Assembly: GCA_023391835.1 (NCBI GenBank)
Contig: JAEWAE010000039.1
Location: forward strand, 1-64,000
Direction: 5' to 3'
Source of the DNA: Bacillota bacterium
Lineage (GTDB): Bacteria > Bacillota > Clostridia > Oscillospirales > Ethanoligenentaceae
Length of the DNA stretch: 64,000 nt
The notes below the pieces were generated by a model. It saw nothing but the letters and a program-made list of their open reading frames with translations, was not told where the DNA came from and did no database searches. Positions 34,197 to 42,988 of this stretch are shown here, in pieces; position 1 is the stretch's first letter, and the number at the start of each line of letters is the position of its first letter. A program made the translations under genes and the position numbers.

Positions 34197-35411
34197 ATGT
34201 CGGAATATCGCTATCGGGCCAAAGATATGAAAGGCCGGGTATATGCCGGCGTTCTGGAGGCGGATGGGTTCCCCGCATTTTACCACGCCCTGCGCGAAGA
34301 GGGCAAGTACTGCATCCGCGTGCAGGAGGTCGGGGCGAATCCGCTGGATATCACGCTGGGACGCCGGCAGCTCAAAATGCGCGAGCTGTCAGTGCTCTGC
34401 CGGCAATTCGGCACGATGCTCAATTCCGGCGTTTCGGTCATCAAGTGCCTGGATGTGCTCTATCAGCAGACCGAGCATAAGCGCGTAAAAGCAGTCATCC
34501 TCGATGTATACGACGCGGTGCAGCGAGGCGAGTCCCTTTCCCGCGCCATGGAAATGCGCAGGGATGCTTTCCCCGAGCTGCTGCTCAACATGGTTGCGGC
34601 GGGCGAGGCCAGCGGCACGCTGGATACCGTTATGAGCCGCATGGCTGACCAGTATGAGCGGGAGGGCCGCATGCAGAATCAGATCCGTCAGGCGCTGATT
34701 TACCCGGCGTTCCTGCTTGTCATGTCGCTGGCGGTGGTGGCGTTTCTGCTGACGTTCATCCTGCCCACGTTTCTCAATATGTACGGGCAGTTCGGTGGCA
34801 GCTTGCCGGCCACGACCCGGGTGCTCCTGTCGGTCAGCCACGCCCTGACGGCTTATTGGTATCTCATTCTCATCATTTTTCTTGCTCTGGGCATCAGCGT
34901 CCATCTGCTCATGAAAAACGAAGCCGTCCGCCACGGATGGGATGCATTCCGCCTGCGTGTGCCAGTGTTCGGCCGAATCACGACGGTGCTGGAATCGGCC
35001 CGCTTCACGCGGACGCTGGCCTCGCTTTTCAGCAGCGGCCTGCCGATTATTCAGTCCATCGAGATCGTGGCGCGGGTCATCCGCAATACCCACATTCGCA
35101 GTGGGCTTCTGCGAGCCAACGAGGATATCCGCCGCGGCGTATCCATTTCGGAATCCGTCCGCAAGCTGCGGATTTTCCCCACCATGCTGTCTTCCATGAT
35201 GCGTGTGGGCGAGGAATCGGGCAATATGGATGGTATTCTGAATAAGACGGCGGCCTATTACGACGAGGAAGCCGACGCGGCCATCCGCCGTCTGATTTCG
35301 CTCATCGAGCCGGTGATGATCGTGGTGCTGGCGTTGATTGTCGGCTTTATCATCGTATCGGTCATCACTCCCATCTACGGTCTTTACAGCCAAATCGGCT
35401 CGGCGTCCTGA
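34197..35411 (+). CDS. pilC: Type IV pilus inner-membrane platform protein
   Basis: 404 aa of the GspF/PilC family. Two homologous cytoplasmic domains (about residues 65-190 and 265-390) each precede membrane segments, with three helices in total. Recognisable blocks are LCRQFGTMLNSGVSVIKCLD near residue 67 and FTRTLASLFSSGLPIIQSIE near residue 270, plus VGEESGNMDGIL. PilC anchors the assembly and retraction ATPases. It is the first gene of the plus-strand operon, with AGGGGATG before the ATG. Its partner ATPases PilB and PilT are on the opposite strand 7-10 kb away. Confidence 0.93.
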   Translation: MSEYRYRAKDMKGRVYAGVLEADGFPAFYHALREEGKYCIRVQEVGANPLDITLGRRQLKMRELSVLCRQFGTMLNSGVSVIKCLDVLYQQTEHKRVKAVILDVYDAVQRGESLSRAMEMRRDAFPELLLNMVAAGEASGTLDTVMSRMADQYEREGRMQNQIRQALIYPAFLLVMSLAVVAFLLTFILPTFLNMYGQFGGSLPATTRVLLSVSHALTAYWYLILIIFLALGISVHLLMKNEAVRHGWDAFRLRVPVFGRITTVLESARFTRTLASLFSSGLPIIQSIEIVARVIRNTHIRSGLLRANEDIRRGVSISESVRKLRIFPTMLSSMMRVGEESGNMDGILNKTAAYYDEEADAAIRRLISLIEPVMIVVLALIVGFIIVSVITPIYGLYSQIGSAS

Positions 35412-35454
35412 CAGGCGGCCGGCATTCAGTCAGAAAAACGGAGGGAAGTCGGAT

Positions 35455-36459
35455 ATGTTTGCAGTGGATCCCACAAAAGCGGCGATTTACGCGGTGGAGG
35501 GCAGCGCGGGGCCGGTCGGCGTTACCGTGCTTCGGGCGGGGGAAATGCGCCTGCCCGAAGGGACGGTGCAGGACGGAGCCGTGCGCAATCAGGCTGCGTT
35601 TATCCGCACGCTCCAGAAACTGCGGGCGGCCCGTCATATCCGATCCAACGATATGACGCTGTCGGTGGGCAGCGGTGCGGTGCTTTCCCGCCGGCTGGAG
35701 CTGCCGGCTGCCCGGCCCCGGGAGCTTGGCCAGATGGTGGTCAATGAGATGATCCAGGTGGTGGGCGAGGCTTCGGATTTTGTGTATGAGTATGCGCGCC
35801 ATGACGAGCCGGGGCGCGACAAGACCCAGCCCGTCACCGTCTGGGCCTATGCCATGCCCCGCGCCATGGTGGATACGTATTACAGCGTATTCCGCAACGG
35901 CCATTTCAAACCGGTGGCACTGGATATTCACGCCAACTGCATCGAAAAACTGGTGACCGGGGCCGCCGTAAACGGCCAGGGCTGGGGCGACCAGTCGGTG
36001 CTTTTCATTCAGATCGAGAATGAAGGGCTGGAGATTCACCTTTTCAGCGAAGGCAGGCGGGTATTTTCCCGTTTTTCCCCCGTTTCGGCGGAAGAGTTGC
36101 TTTCCTCTCTTCAGCAGCTGCGCGGCGAGCGGGAGCCGGCCGTTCCGGATGAGTTGGATATTGCGGCGGCGGCCTCCGACCGGAATCCGCTGCTTGCCGA
36201 GATCGTGCACCGGTATGTGGGGCGTCTGGCCGACGAGATCGGGAAAATGTCCCAGTTCCAGCTGCGGCGCAATTCTCTCAACCCGGTGGGGCATGCTTAT
36301 CTGTACGGCGGACTGGCAGGGATAAGCGGCATCGGCCCGGCTTTGGCCCAGAGCACAGGGATACCGGCGGAAACGGTGCAGGCCATATCCGGCGTGAAAA
36401 TGGCGCAGGCACCCGTCGCCCCCTATCTCAACGCGATCGGCGCGTTGATCCGGCTGTGA
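35455..36459 (+). CDS. pilM: Type IV pilus assembly protein PilM-like (actin-like ATPase)
   Basis: 334 aa with the actin-like fold of PilM/FtsA: N-terminal VDPTKAAIYAVEG phosphate-1-like strand, ELPAARPRELGQMVVNEM subdomain and a C-terminal adenosine-type motif YLYGGLAGISGIGPAL near residue 283. PilM forms a cytoplasmic ring that binds the N-terminus of PilN. The start at 35455 has GGAGGGAAG upstream. It is followed by PilN- and PilO-like genes, the usual order. Confidence 0.86.
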   Translation: MFAVDPTKAAIYAVEGSAGPVGVTVLRAGEMRLPEGTVQDGAVRNQAAFIRTLQKLRAARHIRSNDMTLSVGSGAVLSRRLELPAARPRELGQMVVNEMIQVVGEASDFVYEYARHDEPGRDKTQPVTVWAYAMPRAMVDTYYSVFRNGHFKPVALDIHANCIEKLVTGAAVNGQGWGDQSVLFIQIENEGLEIHLFSEGRRVFSRFSPVSAEELLSSLQQLRGEREPAVPDELDIAAAASDRNPLLAEIVHRYVGRLADEIGKMSQFQLRRNSLNPVGHAYLYGGLAGISGIGPALAQSTGIPAETVQAISGVKMAQAPVAPYLNAIGALIRL

Positions 36460-36513
36460 CGGCGGACGCGCCGTGCGGCATTTCCTAACCCGAGCGAAAG
36501 GATGACTTCCATC

Positions 36514-37080
36514 ATGCGCAGAGATGTTGATTTCTTTTCCGTCTACCGCAATCCCATTGACGCCAAGGGCGGACTGGATCGGGTGGCCGTGATCGGTCTT
36601 TCCCTGATCGCCGTATGTACCGCCGTGATTATCGGTATATTTGTCTACGCTCAGGTCGGCAGCCTGACGCTGCAAAGTCAGATTGCCGGCATCCAGCGCT
36701 ACCTGAGCCGCAGCGACGTGACCAAGGCCGGGCAGACGGTCCTAGACGGCGACCGGAAGCTCGACGCGCTTAGGCAATATGGTACAATGGCATCGTCCAA
36801 CGTACAGGAATTCGGCAAGTTGACAGCTCCCGACTCGGCACTCTTTCAGGCCGTTACGGCCGCGGCGCCGGCGGGCACGGCGGTTTCCGATATCCAGTAT
36901 TCCGATTCGCGGCTGACGGTTTCCTGCACGGCGTCTTCTTCCGACGCGGCGGTCGCCTACACGGCGGCGCTCCAGCAGACCGGCCGCTTCCAGTATATCA
37001 CCTACGGCGGGGTCACACAGTCGGGCACTGGCTATGTGTTCGCCATACAGTGCACCCTGAAAGGGGGCTCCGCGTCATGA
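36514..37080 (+). CDS. pilN: PilN-like alignment-complex protein
   Basis: 188-aa bitopic membrane protein: a short cytoplasmic tail (MRRDVDFFSVYRNPIDAK) that would bind PilM, one helix at about 28-50, then an extracytoplasmic coiled-coil and alpha/beta domain. Assignment rests mainly on topology and position between pilM and a PilO-like gene; the sequence itself is diverged. The stop codon overlaps the next start (ATGA). An ATG at 36502 in frame lies inside the ribosome site. Confidence 0.7.
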   Translation: MRRDVDFFSVYRNPIDAKGGLDRVAVIGLSLIAVCTAVIIGIFVYAQVGSLTLQSQIAGIQRYLSRSDVTKAGQTVLDGDRKLDALRQYGTMASSNVQEFGKLTAPDSALFQAVTAAAPAGTAVSDIQYSDSRLTVSCTASSSDAAVAYTAALQQTGRFQYITYGGVTQSGTGYVFAIQCTLKGGSAS

Positions 37081-37850
37081 TACTCAGCGCACGGGAAAAG
37101 ATTCTGCTTTTTCTGCTCGCTTTGGTACTCGTGATTGCCGGCGGAACAAAGTTTCTCGTCAATCCGACGGTGGACCGTCTGGTTGCCCGCCGCAGTGAGC
37201 TGGCACAGATGCAGTCCCGACGGCAATCGGCCAGCCAGAATGTCCGGGTTGCCGGCAGTGTGCCCGCCGGTGTGCAGAGCGCGCTCACTAAGGCCGACTC
37301 ATCGGCTTCGGCTCTGTTGCCGTCGGTGGCCAGCGATCAACTCAACGCCTGGTTTCTCAAGCTGGCGCAGCAAAATGGTCTGACGCTGGTATCCATTCAA
37401 TTCGATAATCCGGTCGCCACCGATATTCATTCGGCGGGTACGTCTTCGCGGACGAACGTTTCGGCCGCCTCCCAACCCAAGGATGATGACATCGCCTATC
37501 AGCTGCGTATGTATGCGGAAGAATACCGGGGCACTTCTTCGTCGACCTCCCGGGCATCCTCGTCGCAGACGGCTTCCGCCCGGTCGGGGGCGGCCGGGTC
37601 GACGTCATCGCAGACGTCGGCTGCGTCCGCTTCCTCCTCCGCCCAGCCCCAGCTTCTGGAACGTACGGCGACTCTCGGCCTTTCGGGGCCGCAGAGCGGT
37701 ATTCTGGGGTTCCTCGATGCCATCAAGCAGAGCGGACGTACCGTGCGGGTCGTGGTGTATGAGAGCACGCTCCCGGGCGGGACCGCCACCGTGACGGTGC
37801 AATGCTTCGGTGCCGAGAAGCCCGATGACAGCGATTCCCTGCTCCACTGA
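37077..37850 (+). CDS. pilO: PilO-like alignment-complex protein with Ser-rich insert
   Basis: 257 aa: one N-terminal helix (ILLFLLALVLVIAGGTKFLV), a coiled-coil stretch and a ferredoxin-like C-terminal domain, as in PilO. Residues about 160-200 form a Ser/Ala-rich low-complexity linker (TSSSTSRASSSQTASARSG) unusual for PilO, perhaps a wall-spanning spacer or glycosylation site in a Gram-positive. Start overlaps the pilN stop. Identification is by position and topology. Confidence 0.65.
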   Translation: MILSAREKILLFLLALVLVIAGGTKFLVNPTVDRLVARRSELAQMQSRRQSASQNVRVAGSVPAGVQSALTKADSSASALLPSVASDQLNAWFLKLAQQNGLTLVSIQFDNPVATDIHSAGTSSRTNVSAASQPKDDDIAYQLRMYAEEYRGTSSSTSRASSSQTASARSGAAGSTSSQTSAASASSSAQPQLLERTATLGLSGPQSGILGFLDAIKQSGRTVRVVVYESTLPGGTATVTVQCFGAEKPDDSDSLLH

Positions 37851-37883
37851 AATAAGCCGGAAGGGAAGAGGGGGGATTGAGCC

Positions 37884-39521
37884 GTGAAAAATCATCGGAT
37901 ATTTTGGGAACACGCCGGCAGCAGCCTGATCATGGTGCTGATCGTGTTTGCGGTCTTTCTGGTGTTGGGCGGGGCGGTGCTCACCTACGGTACAGTCTCC
38001 GCCTATCGCACCAGGGCGCAGACGGACGATCAGCAGGCCTATTTTATCGCCAGATCCGCCGTGAGCTCCACCATCCGGTATATTCAGAAGGATACCGCCG
38101 CCCAGCAGAAAATCGCCGCCCTGACGCCGGGCAACGCCACACTGACGGGCCGCTATGCCTTCCCGGAACAGGCGGTGTCCGGCTCCGCCGAAACCGTCGA
38201 GATCACAGCCACCCGGTTTTCAAACGGCAAGCCATCCGTCGTGCGGGTGACCGCCAGTGCGGCCCAAAATGAGATCAGGGCCTCCGCCACCGCTTATCTC
38301 AAGGGCACGTACACTGCGCCTTCCGACTCGGGCTCGGTCCATCCGCTCGATAACCTGCTGTATTTTAACGGCAGCGGCGGCGTGGGGCAATGCACCCTTT
38401 ACGGCAATGTGGCGGCCGACGGGGATTTTACGTTCGGTCAAAGCACCTCGCTCAACGGTACGCTGCTTGCAAACGGCAAAGTAACGCTCAACGGGAATGG
38501 CAGCGGCCTGCTCGGCGTGAAAACGACCGGCGACGTGGAAATCACCGGCAGCGGCCTTGTGAGCAACGGCGACGTCTACGCCATGGGCTCCATGGTAATC
38601 AGCGGCGCGGGGAAGGTAAACGGCAGTGTATATATTCAAAAGACCGGGAATCTTTACGGCAGCGGCAATATCTCTAGAAATGCACAATTCGGCGGCAACG
38701 TTTCGATCTCCGGCGGCGGGCAGCGGATCACCGGCAACCTGACAACGGCAGGCACCGTCACCTTCTCCAACAATACGCAGTCCGCCTTTGTGGGCGGGAA
38801 TGTGACGCAGGGTGCCGCGCTCGCGCCGGTCAAGGTCGACTTTTCACGCATGAGCCAGCTTGATCGTGCCGTATCGGTGCCACCCATTTCCAATGTCGTG
38901 ACCACGGGTGAGAAGATATACTGGCCGCAGGTGATCGATCATTATACGATCGCCGACGACTGTGTGCTCAATCTGGCGGCGAGTCCGATGGGCACGCTGA
39001 CGTTTGACACGACCCAAAAGGATATACGGGTCGTCATAAATTCCTCGCAGCACTTCACCCAGAATATCGACGTGTTTGTGACCGGCCCACATCGGCTGCT
39101 GATCTATCTTTCGGGCGCGGGCACCACGCTGACGATCGAGCACCGCTTCATGATGCAGCAGGATTATCCGAACGATACCTCGGCCACACCGCAGATTTTT
39201 ATTATGGGCAGCGGGGAAGCGGGCCAAACGGTGACGCTGACTTCCACGCCCCGTGTGGACGCATACATTTATCTGCCCAAGGGGACGGTCAATATAGGCG
39301 GCGGCCAGGAGGGCGACTATAACCTGCGGGGCAGCATATGCGCCGGCACGGAAAACATCAGCGGCAGCCTCACGTTAAAATATTGCGCCCCCTCCGACCT
39401 GACCGGTACGCCGCTGGAGGGGTTGGCTTCGGATGGTTCCGGGGGCGGTTCGGGCGGCTCAAACGGCTCGGGTTCCACCACGACCTGGACATGGACGCTG
39501 GATGGGTGGGCTGACAAATGA
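37884..39521 (+). CDS. PilX-like pilus protein with repetitive beta-helix domain
   Basis: 545 aa. An N-terminal PilX/prepilin-like segment (SLIMVLIVFAVFLVLGGAVL) lacks the usual G-F-T-L-x-E cleavage motif. From about residue 165 to 310 there is a run of short Gly/Asn-rich repeats (for example GNVAADGDFTFGQS, NGKVTLNGNGSG, TGDVEITGSG) that predict a bactofilin-like beta-helix, followed by a beta-rich region and a Gly/Ser tail with a final WTWTLDGW. GTG start with AGAGGGGGG upstream; stop overlaps the next gene. It may be a minor tip component or surface adhesin. Function not established. Confidence 0.68.
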   Translation: MKNHRIFWEHAGSSLIMVLIVFAVFLVLGGAVLTYGTVSAYRTRAQTDDQQAYFIARSAVSSTIRYIQKDTAAQQKIAALTPGNATLTGRYAFPEQAVSGSAETVEITATRFSNGKPSVVRVTASAAQNEIRASATAYLKGTYTAPSDSGSVHPLDNLLYFNGSGGVGQCTLYGNVAADGDFTFGQSTSLNGTLLANGKVTLNGNGSGLLGVKTTGDVEITGSGLVSNGDVYAMGSMVISGAGKVNGSVYIQKTGNLYGSGNISRNAQFGGNVSISGGGQRITGNLTTAGTVTFSNNTQSAFVGGNVTQGAALAPVKVDFSRMSQLDRAVSVPPISNVVTTGEKIYWPQVIDHYTIADDCVLNLAASPMGTLTFDTTQKDIRVVINSSQHFTQNIDVFVTGPHRLLIYLSGAGTTLTIEHRFMMQQDYPNDTSATPQIFIMGSGEAGQTVTLTSTPRVDAYIYLPKGTVNIGGGQEGDYNLRGSICAGTENISGSLTLKYCAPSDLTGTPLEGLASDGSGGGSGGSNGSGSTTTWTWTLDGWADK

Positions 39522-39901
39522 GACGGTGCAGACAACGGATAGCGGCGTTCGCGGCCCGCCTGCGGCGGGACCGGAGCGGCCTGACGCTGGTGGAAGTCAT
39601 CGTCAGTCTGGCTCTGCTGGCTATCGTGACGGTGCTCATGGCAAATCTGCTGCTCATGGGGCTCAGGATGCTGGGATACAACATGCCCCGCAGCCAGCTT
39701 GCCCAGCAGGCGGCCGACAAGACAGACAGCGGCGTGACCTCGGGTACGCCGACCGGCGTCACATCCTCCCAGGGGAGTTTTACCATCACTATCGACGGCG
39801 GCGACACAGATACGGTCAGCGGCACTTATCGCACGGGCACCCAGTCGGCGGCTTCGGGAGGCTCCGTGCAATACTGGACTTTTACGCCTGATTCCGACTG
39901 A
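39518..39901 (+). CDS. Minor prepilin (type II/IV pseudopilin)
   Basis: 127 aa. A basic leader is followed by the prepilin peptidase site and helix SGLTLVEVIVSLALLAIV (cleavage after Gly, Glu at +5), then a short Ser/Thr/Gly-rich globular part. The leader is unusually long (about 21 residues) and Arg-rich. It overlaps the PilX-like gene by ATGA. Likely a minor pilin in the priming complex. Confidence 0.8.
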   Translation: MRRCRQRIAAFAARLRRDRSGLTLVEVIVSLALLAIVTVLMANLLLMGLRMLGYNMPRSQLAQQAADKTDSGVTSGTPTGVTSSQGSFTITIDGGDTDTVSGTYRTGTQSAASGGSVQYWTFTPDSD

Positions 39902-39921
39902 CGGAAAGAGAGTGCGATACC

Positions 39922-40491
39922 ATGCGTCCTGCATTTTCCCTTCGCAATAAAGGCTTTACGCTGGTGGAGCTGCTGGTGACTCTGGCCGTCATGTGCATCG
40001 TGCTGGCGGCCGTCGGCGGCATCCTGGTGACCGGCGCCAAACTGGTCGGCCACACCGGCAACCGGTTTGACGAGCATGCGGCGGCGCTGAGCCTGATGAA
40101 GCGTGTGACTTCCACGGTACGCAACAGCACGGCGCTCACCATCTATGCCGGCCCGGCGGGCACCGACCCGGCCGGTCTGGACGGCTATCTTTATTACGAC
40201 GATACCGTCGGGGAACTGAAAACGCGTGCCTCCGCCGGGGCGGCCGAGACGGTGTATCGCCCGGGTCTGGCGGCGGGGTATACGGCTTCCGTGTCGTTTC
40301 AGGCTTCGGGGAGCACTGCGCTTGCCGTCACAGTGACGGTGGCCATGCGTGCCCAGCCGCAGAATTCCTACACGCTGACCGGCGAGGTGGCTTTGGTCAA
40401 TATGAGTCTGTGGTCATCCGCCATTCAGGATACGACCGGCGGGTCGGGCACTTTGGTCGCATTTACGCGTTATACGCAGCCCGGGAGCTGA
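39922..40491 (+). CDS. Minor prepilin (PilW/GspJ-like)
   Basis: 189 aa with a classical class III signal KGFTLVELLVTLAVMCIVLA (cleavage after Gly 10, Glu at +5), followed by a beta-rich domain of about 150 residues. Size and position after another minor prepilin suggest a PilW/GspJ-type role at the pilus tip. It lies 20 bp after the previous gene and is followed by the sigma factor gene. Confidence 0.82.
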   Translation: MRPAFSLRNKGFTLVELLVTLAVMCIVLAAVGGILVTGAKLVGHTGNRFDEHAAALSLMKRVTSTVRNSTALTIYAGPAGTDPAGLDGYLYYDDTVGELKTRASAGAAETVYRPGLAAGYTASVSFQASGSTALAVTVTVAMRAQPQNSYTLTGEVALVNMSLWSSAIQDTTGGSGTLVAFTRYTQPGS

Positions 40492-40528
40492 AGCCGCCGC
40501 GCCGTTTTCGGATGGGGAGGGGAATACC

Positions 40529-41320
40529 GTGCAAAAGTCGGAAAAGGGACCGGAGCGGTTGGATATCAACCGGGTGTATGAGGAATATGTGGCCGCTCCC
40601 TCCGAGAAGGCTATGGAAAATGTCATCCGGGCCGGCCTGCCTCTGATACGGCATTTCGCCGCAATTTACGGTGCCGGCTGCACGACGGAGGATTTGACCC
40701 AAAGCGGCCTGCTGGGGCTGGTGGAGGCGGTTTCCCGCTACAATGGGCGCACCCTTTTTTCCACATGGGCCTCCTGGTGCATCATCAGCGAAATCCGCCA
40801 CTATGTGCGGCGGGAACAGAATTATTCCCGGCCGAAATGCATCGCCCGGCTTCAGAAGCAGGCATGCGGCCTGCTCCGGCAGGCCCGGCGTGCCGGAGCG
40901 CCTCCCCCCGAAACAGAGCAGCTTGCCGCGAGGCTCCGTATCCGGCCGGAGGGGCTGCCGGAAGTGATGCGGGCGGGTCTGGTGTCTTTCGACGAAATCG
41001 ACGCCGAGAAAATCGACTCGGCGTCCTATCAGACGTTCCGTCTGCCCATCGAGGATCGTCTGGCGCTGGAACAGGCGCTGCAAAAGCTCGGCGAGTTGGA
41101 ACGCCGCGTCATCGACGCGCTGTTTTATCGGGGGCTGACCCAACAGCAGACAGCCGACGAGATGGGTCTTTCCCAGCGCAAGGTCAGCCGGGTGAAGGTG
41201 GCGGCCCTCCGCCGGCTCGGTTGGCTGTTGGAAGGGCCGAATTTCCGGCTGGTGAGCGGAAAACACTCGTTTCATTTAGTACATGAAGATATGTCGGCAA
41301 ACATCAAGACGACCGGATAA
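40529..41320 (+). CDS. Sigma-70-family (group 3-like) sigma factor in the pilus operon
   Basis: 263 aa. Region 2 is clear at residues about 50-92 (TEDLTQSGLLGLVEAVSRYN, then FSTWASWCIISEIRHYVRRE). A region 3-like helix block follows (PPETEQLAARLRIRPEGL), and region 4 has a helix-turn-helix near residue 200-225 (LTQQQTADEMGLSQRKVSRV). Region 1.1 is absent. This plan matches group 3 factors such as SigF, SigB and FliA. GTG start with GGGGAGGGG upstream. It is the last gene of the pilus operon, and its own terminator overlaps the stop. Control of pilin or pilus genes is inferred from position only. Confidence 0.82.
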   Translation: MQKSEKGPERLDINRVYEEYVAAPSEKAMENVIRAGLPLIRHFAAIYGAGCTTEDLTQSGLLGLVEAVSRYNGRTLFSTWASWCIISEIRHYVRREQNYSRPKCIARLQKQACGLLRQARRAGAPPPETEQLAARLRIRPEGLPEVMRAGLVSFDEIDAEKIDSASYQTFRLPIEDRLALEQALQKLGELERRVIDALFYRGLTQQQTADEMGLSQRKVSRVKVAALRRLGWLLEGPNFRLVSGKHSFHLVHEDMSANIKTTG

Positions 41321-41339
41321 AAATCCGGTCGTCTTGGTT
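41306..41339 (+). terminator. Terminator of the plus-strand pilus operon
   Basis: AAGACGACCGGAT (41306-41318) pairs with ATCCGGTCGTCTT (41323-41335), with TT and GGTTTT following. The stem overlaps the sigma factor stop codon. It may also serve the convergent major pilin gene (AAGAC... read from the other strand). Confidence 0.75.
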
Positions 41340-41369
41340 TTAAGCATGCGATGGGTAACGGAAAAATGC

Positions 41370-41807
41370 TCAGGAGATGGTATACTGAGCGTCTCCCGAT
41401 TTGGTGGCGTCGTACATGATGGCTTTGCCGCCTTCCGAAATCGTGACGCTTGTGACGGCATATCCGTTTGTGGAATCAAACGTCACGCCGGTCACAGAGA
41501 AATTGCCGTGGGAGCCGAGATACGAAGCCAGATCGGCTTCACCCATGACGGCGTCGCCGGAAGTCGTATCGCTTTCTTTGTACGAAGTGTATGACGCATT
41601 GCTCTGCGCCTGGGTCGCGGCTGCCGCCGTAAACGCCGTGTGGGCGTCCGCCTCATAGGCCTGATCTTTGGCCTTGCCGATATACCCTGTGACCATTGGC
41701 ACCAGTATCGCCGCCAGAATGCCCAGAATGGCGATGACCACGATCAGTTCGATCAGCGTGAAGCCGGCATTATTCCGTTTCCGCTTTTTGGTTAGAGCCT
41801 GTACCAT
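41370..41807 (-). CDS. pilA: Major type IV prepilin
   Basis: 145 aa. A short basic leader (VQALTKKRKRNNA) precedes GFTLIELIVVIAILGILAAI, the canonical N-methylation/prepilin motif with Glu at +5, and a compact beta-rich head domain with one long C-terminal region and no Cys pair. Start ATG 41807 has AAGGAGG 8 nt upstream. It lies last in order after pilD, pilB and pilT but has its own TATAAT, allowing the high expression needed for a major subunit. Confidence 0.9.
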   Translation of the reverse strand: MVQALTKKRKRNNAGFTLIELIVVIAILGILAAILVPMVTGYIGKAKDQAYEADAHTAFTAAAATQAQSNASYTSYKESDTTSGDAVMGEADLASYLGSHGNFSVTGVTFDSTNGYAVTSVTISEGGKAIMYDATKSGDAQYTIS

Positions 41808-41840
41808 AAAAATATCCTCCTTGATTAACTTACTCACTTT

Positions 41841-41846
41841 ATTATA
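41841..41846 (-). promoter_or_regulatory. -10 box of the major pilin gene, with no matching -35
   Basis: TATAAT on the minus strand, about 35 bp before the pilin start. The bases 16-19 nt upstream (AAACTT region) do not resemble TTGACA, so transcription may need an activator or another sigma factor. Confidence 0.45.
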
Positions 41847-41891
41847 GTTATTCCGCCTTCTTGGAAGTTTAGACGGCATAATTCGACTTTT

Positions 41892-42959
41892 TTAATATCC
41901 CGCCGCCATATAGCGGTCAAATGTTTCACGGTCCATGCAGTGGGTGGCGGCTTCGTTCTGCGTGATGTGACCTTCCCGCACGAGCCGTGCCAGGGAATAA
42001 TCCATGGGCAGCATGCCCTGCCGGATGCCGGTCTGCATCGCGGTGGGAATCTGGTGGCATTTGTTTTCACGGATCATGTTGTGGATGGCGTCGTTGCAGA
42101 GCATCAGTTCCACCGCGGCGACCCGACCGTCGTGCATCATGGTGGGCAGCAACTGCTGCGTGATGACCGCCTGAAGCACCGAGGCCAGCTGCACGCGAAT
42201 CTGTTGCTGCTGGTAGGGCGGGAACATGTCGATGATACGGTCCACCGTCTGAGCCGCGCCGATGGTGTGCAGCGTGGAAAAAACCAGGTGCCCCGTTTCC
42301 GCCGCCGAGATGGCGGTGGAGATGGTCTCAAGGTCGCGCATTTCGCCTACCAGAATGACATCGGGGTCCTCCCGCATGGCGGCGCGTAGCGCTTCGGCAA
42401 ACGACCGGGTGTCGTCCCCGACCTCCCGCTGGTTGATGATGCTCTTGCCGTGCTTGTGCAGATACTCGATGGGGTCCTCAATGGTCAGCACATGGCAGCG
42501 GCGGTTTTGATTGATATAGTTTACCATGGCGGCCAGTGTGGTCGATTTGCCGCACCCCGTGGGGCCGCAGACCAGAATCAGCCCCCTCTGCCGCAGCGAC
42601 AGTTCCTTGAGTGTCTCGGGCAGCCCCAGGGAGTCGATGGTGGGCATCTGCTGCACCAGCACCCGCACGGCGGCACAGTAGCTGCGCCGCTGTTTGTATA
42701 TGTTGACCCGGAAACGCCCCACCTTCGGCACCACATATGAAAAATCCACCTGACCGGTCTGTTCCAATACCTTGTCCTGCTCCGGCGGCAGCATATACAT
42801 GGTGATTTCGCGGGTGTCGTCCGGTGTCAGCGGCGCGTAGCCTTCCAGCGGACGGATCTGCCCGTTGACACGCACCATGGGCGGCACCGCCACGGTGATA
42901 TGCAGGTCGGAGCTGCCGCATTCCACTGCTTTGATCAGCAATTCGTCAACTCGGTTCAT
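41892..42959 (-). CDS. pilT: Pilus retraction ATPase
   Basis: 355-aa hexameric secretion ATPase. Walker A GPTGCGKSTT lies near residue 130, the Asp box and Walker B follow, and the C-terminal retraction motif is present as CNDAIHNMIRENK near residue 300 (AIRNLIRE in PilT consensus). Length is typical for PilT rather than the longer PilB. Its presence implies that the pili retract and support twitching or DNA uptake. The ATG at 42959 is preferred; GAGG lies 11 nt upstream. Confidence 0.93.
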   Translation of the reverse strand: MNRVDELLIKAVECGSSDLHITVAVPPMVRVNGQIRPLEGYAPLTPDDTREITMYMLPPEQDKVLEQTGQVDFSYVVPKVGRFRVNIYKQRRSYCAAVRVLVQQMPTIDSLGLPETLKELSLRQRGLILVCGPTGCGKSTTLAAMVNYINQNRRCHVLTIEDPIEYLHKHGKSIINQREVGDDTRSFAEALRAAMREDPDVILVGEMRDLETISTAISAAETGHLVFSTLHTIGAAQTVDRIIDMFPPYQQQQIRVQLASVLQAVITQQLLPTMMHDGRVAAVELMLCNDAIHNMIRENKCHQIPTAMQTGIRQGMLPMDYSLARLVREGHITQNEAATHCMDRETFDRYMAAGY

Positions 42960-42988
42960 ACCAGTCAATGCCTCGTTTTCCCGGGCTT

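Noticed and set aside
41841..41880. FliA-type promoter for the major pilin gene
   Set aside because: TAAA and GCGGAATAA-like elements exist on the minus strand but are about 11 nt apart instead of the 15 nt expected for sigma-28, so no such claim is made.
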